Shown in pieces: positions 1 through 9,449 of a stretch of 9,449 nucleotides of DNA. Numbering within the stretch: position 1 is the stretch's first letter; each line of letters opens with the position of its first letter. This DNA is from JALZAA01 sp046727755 (lineage in GTDB: Bacteria; Actinomycetota; Acidimicrobiia; IMCC26256; JACDBD01): positions 1 through 9,449 of the forward strand of contig JBKPDG010000083.1 of NCBI GenBank assembly GCA_046727755.1, written 5' to 3'. The notes below the pieces were generated by a model, which worked only from the letters and a program-made list of their open reading frames with translations, searched no databases and was not told the origin of the DNA. The translations under genes were made by a program, and so were the position numbers.

Positions 1-12
1 GACCCAGACACC

Positions 13-165
13 ATGCCCCGGGAGATCATCAGCCTAGCGTGCGGGGACTGCCAGCGGCGGAACTACACGCAGACGAAGAACCGGCGGACGCATCCCGACC
101 GCCTGGAGCTCAGGAAGTACTGCCGGTGGTGCCGGAAGCACACCGCCCACAAGGAAACGAAATAG
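13..165 (+). CDS. rpmG: 50S ribosomal protein L33 (zinc-binding form)
   Basis: A 50-codon ORF from ATG to TAG encodes a small, very basic protein. L33 is a large-subunit protein located near the ribosomal E site. The translation has the family's arrangement: a short N-terminal strand (PREIISLAC), the Y-TQTKNRR-HPDRLELRKYC core, and four cysteines in two pairs, C10/C13 and C37/C40. This is the zinc-ribbon (C+) form, as opposed to the cysteine-free form many bacteria use under zinc limitation. The length is normal for the family (about 50 residues). Only 12 bases precede the start in this window and they show no clear Shine-Dalgarno, so upstream context cannot be judged. In many bacteria a tuf gene lies upstream; that is not visible here. 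The tRNA-Trp gene begins 8 bases after the stop, so the two are almost certainly on one transcript. Confidence 0.96.
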   Translation: MPREIISLACGDCQRRNYTQTKNRRTHPDRLELRKYCRWCRKHTAHKETK

Positions 166-173
166 GGTCGATC

Positions 174-250
174 AGGGCAGTAGCTCTAACGGCTAGAGCA
201 CCGGACTCCAAATCCGGGGGATGGGGGTTCGAATCCCTCCTGCCCTGCCA
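174..250 (+). tRNA. trnW: tRNA-Trp (anticodon CCA)
   Basis: The 77 bases fold into a complete cloverleaf. The acceptor stem AGGGCAG (174-180) pairs with CTGCCCT (240-246). The D stem is GCTC/GAGC (183-186, 196-199) with a 9-base loop containing GG. The anticodon stem is CCGGA/TCCGG (201-205, 213-217), and the loop CTCCAAA places anticodon CCA at 208-210. The variable loop has 5 bases. The T stem (223-227, 235-239) has one G.T pair and encloses TTCGAAT. A1-U72 and discriminator G73 match known tRNA-Trp identity features of E. coli, and the 3' CCA is encoded. The gene sits between rpmG (8 bases upstream) and secE (29 bases downstream), so it must be cut from a protein-coding transcript by RNase P and 3' nucleases. 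Confidence 0.98.
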
Positions 251-279
251 CATAGACGGCGACACCACGTAGACACGGG

Positions 280-471
280 ATGGAGACGCTGAGGAAGGTC
301 CGGGAGTTCTTTCACGACGTGCTCGTCGAGTTCCGGCGAGTCTCGTGGCCGACCCGCAAGGAGGTCATGGGATCGACAAGCGTCGTGATCGTCATGGTGA
401 TCGTCCTGGCCGTGTTTCTCGCGGTCGTGGACCATGCCCTGACGTGGCTCGTCCGACTGGTCCTCCGGTAG
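280..471 (+). CDS. secE: preprotein translocase subunit SecE
   Basis: The 63-residue product is the short, single-membrane-span form of SecE. In the inner membrane SecE clamps around SecY in the SecYEG channel, through which SecA- or ribosome-driven proteins are exported. An amphipathic N-terminal part (about 1-30) contains the family's conserved EFRRVSWPTRKEV segment at 17-29. One hydrophobic helix follows (about 34-56), with a short basic tail. E. coli SecE has three spans; most other bacteria have this minimal form of 60-65 residues. The ATG follows tRNA-Trp by 29 bases with no good Shine-Dalgarno (only ACACGGG directly before it). No better in-frame start exists before the conserved region. 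nusG starts 6 bases after the stop, the usual secE-nusG pairing. Confidence 0.96.
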   Translation: METLRKVREFFHDVLVEFRRVSWPTRKEVMGSTSVVIVMVIVLAVFLAVVDHALTWLVRLVLR

Positions 472-477
472 GGACTC

Positions 478-1008
478 ATGGCGAGAGACTGGTACGTCGT
501 GCACACGTACTCGGGATTCGAAAACAAGGTGGCGGAGGCGATCCGCCAGCGGGCCAAGATCTTTGGCCAGGAAGAGACGATCAGCCAGGTCGTGATTCCG
601 ACCGAGGAGGTCGTCGAGGTCCGCAAGGGGCAGAAGCGGATCACGCCGCAGAAGTTTTTCCCGGGCTACGTGCTCGTGGAGATGGAGATGACCGACGACT
701 CCTGGCACCTCGTCAAGTCGACGCCGAAGGTGACCGGCTTCGTCGGCTCGGGCACCCGGCCATCGCCGCTGCCCCGCGAGGAGGTCGACGCGATCCTGCA
801 CCAGATGGAGCTCGGCGCCGAGAAGCCGAAGCCCAAGTCGGTCTTCCAGAAGGGCGACAAGGTGCGGGTCATCGAGGGCCCGTTCGTTAACTTCAGCGGG
901 ATGATCGAGGACATGAGTCCGGAGCGCGGCAAGCTCAAGGTGATGGTCCAGATCTTCGGACGGCTGACGCCGGTGGAGCTCGAGTACTACCAGGTCGAGC
1001 GCGCGTAG
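478..1008 (+). CDS. nusG: transcription termination/antitermination factor NusG
   Basis: The 176-residue product matches NusG along its whole length (E. coli NusG has 181). The N-terminal NGN domain (about 1-115) starts with RDWYVVHTYSGFENKVAEAI and includes the core FFPGYVLVEMEM (60-71), followed by WHLVKSTPKVTGFVG. This domain binds the RNA polymerase clamp helices of beta prime and the gate loop of beta. The C-terminal KOW domain (about 123-176) includes KGDKVRVIEGPF and IFGRLTPVELEYYQVE. F160 aligns with the E. coli F165 region that contacts Rho and ribosomal protein S10. The protein thus slows pausing, assists Rho and can link polymerase to the leading ribosome. The start lies 6 bases after secE, with a modest AGGG (470-473) four bases before ATG, suggesting translational coupling. 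The last six codons and stop lie inside a 19-base sequence that is repeated downstream. Confidence 0.98.
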   Translation: MARDWYVVHTYSGFENKVAEAIRQRAKIFGQEETISQVVIPTEEVVEVRKGQKRITPQKFFPGYVLVEMEMTDDSWHLVKSTPKVTGFVGSGTRPSPLPREEVDAILHQMELGAEKPKPKSVFQKGDKVRVIEGPFVNFSGMIEDMSPERGKLKVMVQIFGRLTPVELEYYQVERA

Positions 1009-1054
1009 ATGCCGCGGGCAGGCAGGTCGAGCGCGCGTAGAGGGCACGCAGGCA
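991..1054 (+). repeat. Imperfect tandem duplication across the nusG stop codon
   Basis: The 19 bases CAGGTCGAGCGCGCGTAGA occur exactly at 991-1009 and again at 1023-1041, a period of 32 bases. The first copy encodes the end of NusG and its TAG. The second copy is non-coding and out of frame with the first (32 is not a multiple of 3). The sequence after each copy is also related (GCAGG-CAG rich), with small indels, so a unit of roughly 32 bases seems to have been duplicated. No inverted ends or target-site signs of a mobile element are visible. Replication slippage is the simplest explanation. Confidence 0.8.
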
Positions 1055-1056
1055 GA

Positions 1057-1085
1057 GCCGGCGCGCCGAGCAGCGGCGCGTGGGC
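1057..1085 (+). promoter_or_regulatory. GC-rich hairpin in the nusG-rplK spacer (candidate rplKA leader element)
   Basis: CGCGCCG (1062-1068) pairs perfectly with CGGCGCG (1074-1080) around an AGCAG loop. It extends by a G.U pair (1061/1081), a 1x1 mismatch, and GCC/GGC (1057-1059, 1083-1085). The hairpin ends 28 bases before the rplK ATG. No T-run follows, so it is not a normal intrinsic terminator. In E. coli, L1 represses translation of rplK-rplA by binding a leader structure just upstream of rplK that mimics its 23S site. This hairpin is in the right place for that role, but I cannot confirm the L1-binding asymmetric loop, so the function is inference. Confidence 0.4.
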
Positions 1086-1113
1086 CGACGGAATCGCGAG
1101 GGGCTAAGGCACC

Positions 1114-1539
1114 ATGGCGAAGAAGGTCCAGGCCGTCGTCAAGCTCCAGATCCCGGCGGGGAAGGCCAACCCGGCCCCCCCGGTCGGGCCGGCGCTCGGC
1201 CAGCACGGCGTCAACATCATGGAGTTCTGCAAGGGCTTCAACGCGCGGACGGCGAACCAGGAAGGTCTCATCCTGCCGGTGGTCGTCACGATCTACGCCG
1301 ACCGGTCGTTCACCTTCGAGGTGAAGACGCCGCCAGCGGCGGTGCTCCTCAAGCGGGCGGCCGGGATCGCCAAGGCCTCCGCGAACCCGCTGAAGGTCAA
1401 GATCGGAAAGGTCAGCCGGGCCCAGGTGCGGGAGATCGCGCAGACGAAGCTGGTCGACCTGAACACCGACAGCGTGGACGCGGCCATGCGCATCGTCGAG
1501 GGCACGGCGCGCAGCATGGGCATCGAGGTCGTGAGCTAG
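1114..1539 (+). CDS. rplK: 50S ribosomal protein L11
   Basis: The 141-residue product is a full-length L11 (E. coli 142). L11 binds the 1070 region of 23S rRNA at the base of the L7/L12 stalk. There it takes part in elongation-factor GTPase function and, in organisms with RelA, in sensing uncharged tRNA. The N-terminal domain has the proline-rich segment KANPAPPVGPALGQHG (17-32), whose prolines P20, P22 and P23 lie in the thiostrepton-contact helix known for the family. It is followed by GVNIMEFCKGFNART. The C-terminal RNA-binding domain (about 72-141) ends with the conserved DLNTDSVDAAMRIVEGTARSMG. The ATG has AAGG four bases upstream and GAGGGG ten bases upstream. A tiny open frame beginning right after the nusG stop ends 6 bases before this ATG. 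Confidence 0.98.
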   Translation: MAKKVQAVVKLQIPAGKANPAPPVGPALGQHGVNIMEFCKGFNARTANQEGLILPVVVTIYADRSFTFEVKTPPAAVLLKRAAGIAKASANPLKVKIGKVSRAQVREIAQTKLVDLNTDSVDAAMRIVEGTARSMGIEVVS

Positions 1540-1543
1540 GAGG
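1539..1543 (+). promoter_or_regulatory. Ribosome-binding site of rplA overlapping the rplK stop
   Basis: GGAGG begins on the last base of the rplK TAG codon (1537-1539) and lies 7 bases before the rplA ATG at 1551. It fixes this ATG as the rplA start against longer in-frame extensions upstream. Its contact with the stop codon suggests translational coupling of rplK and rplA. Confidence 0.9.
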
Positions 1544-1550
1544 CGGGCGC

Positions 1551-2255
1551 ATGCCAACGGCAAAGGCGTACGCGAAGGCGAGCGCGCAGATCGAGGAAGG
1601 CAAGGCCTACTCCGTGGAGGAGGCCGTGGACCTGGCGAAGCGTGTCGCGTACGCGAAGTTCGACGAGACCGTCGAGCTCGCTGTGCGGCTCGGGGTCAAC
1701 CCGAAGCACGCGGACCAGATGGTCCGGGGCGCGGTGCTTCTCCCGCACGGGACAGGCAAGTCAGTGCGCGTGATCGTCTTCGCGAAGGGCGAGAAGGAGC
1801 GGGAAGCGCGCGAGGCCGGAGCGGACGTGGTCGGCGCCGAGGACCTGGTCGAGAGGATCCAGGGTGGCTGGCTCGAGTTCGACACCGCCGTCGCGACGCC
1901 GGATCTCATGGGCCAGGTCGGGCGGCTCGGGAAGATCCTGGGACCCCGCGGGCTCATGCCGAACCCCAAGGTCGGGACCGTCACGTTCGACGTCGGCCGG
2001 GCCATCCGGGAGGTCAAGGCAGGCAAGGTCGAGTTCAAGGTGGACAAGGCGGGCAACGTCCATGTGCCCCTCGGGAAGCGGTCGTTCGCGGCCGAGCACC
2101 TGGCGGTGAACACCAGCGCGGTCATCGAGGCGCTCGTGAAGGCGAAGCCGGCGGCGGCCAAGGGCCAGTACCTGCGGAGCATCACGGTGTCGACGACGAT
2201 GGGGCCCGGTGTGCCCGTCGACGTCCAGCGCATCGCCAGTCAGTACAAGCTGTAG
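1551..2255 (+). CDS. rplA: 50S ribosomal protein L1
   Basis: The 234-residue product matches L1 (E. coli 234). L1 forms the mobile L1 stalk on 23S rRNA helices 76-78, which helps deacylated tRNA leave the E site. In E. coli it also represses its own rplKA mRNA. Visible family features are the N-terminal KFDETVELAVRLGVNPKHADQ region (36-56, rRNA binding), the L1 signature GRLGKILGPRGLMPNPKVGT around 124-143, KAGKVEFKVDKAGNVHVPLG (156-175), and the C-terminal TVSTTMGPGVPVD (212-224). The open frame extends upstream to about 1080, but that extension is the out-of-frame shadow of rplK. The GGAGG at 1539-1543 and the fit to family length place the start at 1551. rplJ follows after only 9 bases. 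Confidence 0.98.
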   Translation: MPTAKAYAKASAQIEEGKAYSVEEAVDLAKRVAYAKFDETVELAVRLGVNPKHADQMVRGAVLLPHGTGKSVRVIVFAKGEKEREAREAGADVVGAEDLVERIQGGWLEFDTAVATPDLMGQVGRLGKILGPRGLMPNPKVGTVTFDVGRAIREVKAGKVEFKVDKAGNVHVPLGKRSFAAEHLAVNTSAVIEALVKAKPAAAKGQYLRSITVSTTMGPGVPVDVQRIASQYKL

Positions 2256-2259
2256 GAGG
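2255..2259 (+). promoter_or_regulatory. Ribosome-binding site of rplJ overlapping the rplA stop
   Basis: GGAGG starts on the last base of the rplA TAG (2253-2255) and is 5 bases from the GTG at 2265. It supports GTG as the rplJ start and couples rplJ translation to rplA. It leaves no room for a separate untranslated rplJ leader. Confidence 0.88.
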
Positions 2260-2264
2260 CCAGG

Positions 2265-2801
2265 GTGCCCACGGCAGAGAAGGCAGAGACGATCCAAGCA
2301 TTCCGGCAGAGACTGGACGGGGCGACGGCCGCCGTTTTGGCCGAGTACCGGGGCCTCACGGTCCGGCAGATTTCGGAGCTCCGCAAGCAGCTGAAGGCTG
2401 CGTCCGCGGAGTATCGGGTCGTCAAGAACCGGCTCGCGCGTGTTGCCATCGAGGGATCGCCCCTGGCCCCGCTCCGCCCGCACCTCGTCGGGCCGCTCGG
2501 GGTCGTGATTGCCCGGAAGGATCCGGCCCCCGTGGCCAAGGCGCTCCAGGGGTTCGCCCGGGCGAACCCGGCGCTCCAGGTCCGGGTGGGTGTCGTCGAC
2601 GGGCAGCTCCTGGATCCGCAGGGCCTCAAGGCGGTGGCGGACCTGCCGTCGCGGGACGCGCTCCGGGCGCAGGTCGTCGGTGCGATCCAGGGGCCGTCGG
2701 CGCAGCTGGTGGGCCTCCTCCAGGCCCCCCAGCGGGAACTCGCATTCATCCTGGCCGAGCGGGGCAAGCAGGCCGCGGCTGAATCGGCCGAGCAGGCGTG
2801 A
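2265..2801 (+). CDS. rplJ: 50S ribosomal protein L10
   Basis: The 178-residue product is L10, the stalk base protein that joins L11 and 23S rRNA to the L7/L12 dimers (E. coli L10 has 165). The globular domain (about 1-135) shows AAVLAEYRGLTVRQISELRKQL (22-43), EYRVVKNRLAR (49-59), GPLGVVIARKDP (76-87), and DLPSRDALRAQVVGAIQGP (126-144), all typical of the family. The C-terminal helix (about 145-178, alanine- and glutamate-rich after FILAERGKQ) is the expected L7/L12-binding part. The start is GTG, set by GGAGG at 2255-2259. A 64-base spacer with a strong hairpin separates it from rplL, which must be made in several-fold excess over L10 to form the stalk. Confidence 0.97.
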   Translation: MPTAEKAETIQAFRQRLDGATAAVLAEYRGLTVRQISELRKQLKAASAEYRVVKNRLARVAIEGSPLAPLRPHLVGPLGVVIARKDPAPVAKALQGFARANPALQVRVGVVDGQLLDPQGLKAVADLPSRDALRAQVVGAIQGPSAQLVGLLQAPQRELAFILAERGKQAAAESAEQA

Positions 2802-2821
2802 CGGACAGAATCGGACGAGCG

Positions 2822-2846
2822 CGGACGGAGCCCGGGGGCTCCGCCG
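2822..2846 (+). promoter_or_regulatory. Hairpin in the rplJ-rplL spacer
   Basis: CGGAGCC (2826-2832) pairs exactly with GGCTCCG (2837-2843) around a CGGG loop. Beyond a bulged A2825 the stem continues with CGG/CCG (2822-2824, 2844-2846). It ends 7 bases before GGGGGA (2854-2859), the likely rplL Shine-Dalgarno. No T-tract follows, so it is not an intrinsic terminator. A role in setting L10:L12 output or protecting or processing the mRNA is inference from position only. Confidence 0.45.
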
Positions 2847-2865
2847 ATGACAAGGGGGACAGAGG

Positions 2866-3258
2866 ATGACGAAGGTCGAGCAGGTGGCCGAGCAGTTGGA
2901 TCAGTTGACCCTTCTGGAGGCGGCCCAGCTGTCGAAGCTCCTCCAGGAGAAGTGGGGCGTGTCGGCCGCGGCTCCCATGGCGGTGGCAGCGATGCCCGGG
3001 GTGGGGGGCGGACCTGGCGCGGCGGCCCCGGTGGCCGAAGAGGAGAAGACCGAATTCGACCTGATGCTGCTGGCGGCCGGCGAGAAGAAGATCCAGGTGA
3101 TCAAGGTCGTCCGGGAGCTGACGGGACTCGGGCTGAAGGAGGCCAAGGCAGTCGTCGACGAGGCCCCCAAGCCGGTCAAGGAGAAGGTGTCGAAGGCTGA
3201 GGCCGAGGACATGAAGAAGAAGCTCGAGGAGGTCGGCGCCACCGTCGAGGTCAAGTAG
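2866..3258 (+). CDS. rplL: 50S ribosomal protein L7/L12
   Basis: The 130-residue acidic product is L7/L12 (usually 120-130). It is the multicopy stalk protein that recruits translation factors and stimulates their GTPase activity. The N-terminal dimerisation and L10-binding helices cover about 1-33 (QLDQLTLLEAAQLSKLLQEKWGV). A flexible alanine/glycine/proline hinge covers about 34-56. The globular C-terminal domain (57-130) carries KTEFDLMLLAAGEKKIQVIKVVRELTGLGLKEAKAVVDEAPKPVKEKVSKAEAEDMKKKLEEVGATVEVK-type family sequence in shorter recognisable blocks: the factor-binding VIKVVRELTGLGLKEAK and the end GATVEVK. The hinge is glycine-rich (GVGGGPG) compared with E. coli. The ATG has GGGGGA six bases upstream. 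An ATG at 2847 is in another frame and not used. Confidence 0.97.
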   Translation: MTKVEQVAEQLDQLTLLEAAQLSKLLQEKWGVSAAAPMAVAAMPGVGGGPGAAAPVAEEEKTEFDLMLLAAGEKKIQVIKVVRELTGLGLKEAKAVVDEAPKPVKEKVSKAEAEDMKKKLEEVGATVEVK

Positions 3259-3424
3259 GGGTTGCGTGCGATGGTCGCGCGCCTGACCGAGCCCGTCCCG
3301 GGTGGCGGGCTTGCGTCGCTCGGGAGGCTCCCTCGCGAGCTGGCGGTGGCCCTCGGACCGGCTTTCGACCGACCGTGCGCAGATTGACTCCGGGCACCCC
3401 GGAACACCGGGGCTGAGGGGATAG
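3259..3424 (+). other. rplL-rpoB spacer with three hairpins
   Basis: This 166-base gap holds three predicted RNA stems. First, AGCCCG (3290-3295) pairs with CGGGCT (3306-3311) around a 10-base loop, extended by a G.U and a C-G pair. Second, GCTCGGGA (3318-3325) pairs with TCCC (3329-3332) and GAGC (3337-3340) around GGC, with a TCGC bulge on the 3' side. Third, CCCCGG (3397-3402) pairs perfectly with CCGGGG (3407-3412) around AACA. None is followed by a T-run. The third ends two bases before GAGGGG (3415-3420), the rpoB Shine-Dalgarno. In E. coli this interval holds a partial terminator and an RNase III site that lower rpoBC expression relative to rplJL. These stems could serve similarly, but that is inference. 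A 38-codon ORF (3271-3387) crosses the gap; I doubt that it is real. Confidence 0.5.
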
Positions 3425-7429
<4,005 letters not shown>

Positions 7430-7568
7430 CGTGCAGGTCCTGACTGCCTCGACCCGTCGCCCCTAGCGCACGGGTCGTTGGAAGGGCATCCCTGGTGCAC
7501 GCGCCGGGCGGCGGCCGTCCCCGTTGGACGGCGCGGGGGGACAAGCCCCCCGATGAAGGAGGGAACGA
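7430..7568 (+). other. rpoB-rpoC spacer with GC-rich hairpins
   Basis: The 139-base gap carries at least three strong stems. CGACCCGT (7450-7457) pairs with ACGGGTCG (7470-7477), and inside it CGC (7458-7460) pairs with GCG (7466-7468) beside a bulged C. GCCGTCC (7514-7520) pairs with GGACGGC (7526-7532) around CCGTT. GGGGGG (7535-7540) pairs with CCCCCC (7546-7551) around ACAAG. None has a following T-run, so they are not intrinsic terminators. The last stem ends 4 bases before the rpoC Shine-Dalgarno. An 11-codon GTG frame (7431-7466) starts two bases after the rpoB stop. Stems here could shield rpoC mRNA or tune rpoC translation; no function can be shown from sequence alone. Confidence 0.5.
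7556..7562 (+). promoter_or_regulatory. Strong Shine-Dalgarno of rpoC
   Basis: AAGGAGG lies 6 bases before the ATG at 7569. It settles the rpoC start, which gives an N-terminus roughly 20 residues longer than E. coli RpoC. The ATG at 7553 just upstream is out of frame and overlaps this site. Confidence 0.93.

Positions 7569-9449
<1,881 letters not shown>

Noticed and set aside
1080..1550. Upstream extension of the rplA frame
   Set aside because: The extension overlaps rplK out of frame. GGAGG at 1539-1543 and L1 family length place the start at 1551.
193..1563. 456-codon - strand frame across tRNA-Trp, secE, nusG and rplK
   Set aside because: It runs through a tRNA and three conserved genes, and its composition is that of an antisense shadow.
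2847..3200. 117-codon frame starting at ATG 2847, overlapping rplL
   Set aside because: It is in a different frame from the clear L7/L12 gene, with glycine/arginine-rich shadow composition.
3384..3412. TTGACT -35-like sequence before rpoB
   Set aside because: No acceptable -10 follows. The correct spacing falls in the CCGGGG stem next to the Shine-Dalgarno.
7450..7551. Intrinsic terminator between rpoB and rpoC
   Set aside because: The hairpins are strong but none is followed by a T-run, and rpoC must be co-expressed with rpoB.

Overview
The window is one gene-dense stretch of a bacterial chromosome, all on the + strand: rpmG (L33), tRNA-Trp(CCA), secE, nusG, rplK (L11), rplA (L1), rplJ (L10), rplL (L7/L12), rpoB and the first 627 codons of rpoC. 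This is the classic SecE/NusG, ribosomal stalk and RNA polymerase beta operon. The DNA is very GC-rich with strong G/C preference at third codon positions, which is why long spurious frames appear on the opposite strand. RpoB (1334 residues) carries both insertions seen in proteobacterial-type beta subunits. Together with the zinc-binding form of L33, this points to a Gram-negative, high-GC bacterium of the Proteobacteria / Deltaproteobacteria / Methylomirabilota-Rokubacteria range. That placement is inference; nothing here fixes the phylum.

Layout. 13-471 holds rpmG, a tRNA-Trp only 8 bases after it, and secE. 478-1008 is nusG, followed by a 105-base spacer with a duplicated nusG-stop segment and a strong hairpin. 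1114-2801 holds rplK, rplA and rplJ at very short spacing, with GGAGG ribosome-binding sites touching the preceding stop codons. A 64-base spacer with a hairpin leads to rplL (2866-3258). A 166-base spacer with several hairpins leads to rpoB (3425-7429). A 139-base spacer with three or more GC-rich hairpins leads to rpoC, which starts at 7569 after a strong AAGGAGG and runs off the window edge.

The genes work together at the interface of transcription, translation and secretion. NusG binds RNA polymerase (RpoB/RpoC here) and can link it to the ribosome. L11, L10 and L7/L12 form the GTPase-associated centre and stalk, L1 is the other stalk, L33 sits near the E site, and SecE is part of the SecYEG channel. 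No protein-coding gene is novel and I do not see an undescribed defence, mobile or biosynthetic system. No insertion sequence, CRISPR, intrinsic terminator or convincing internal promoter was found. The points worth checking are in the spacers: GC hairpins just before the Shine-Dalgarno of rplL, rpoB and rpoC, a tandem duplication of the nusG stop region, possible tiny leader ORFs, and unusual residues near the rifampicin pocket of RpoB.
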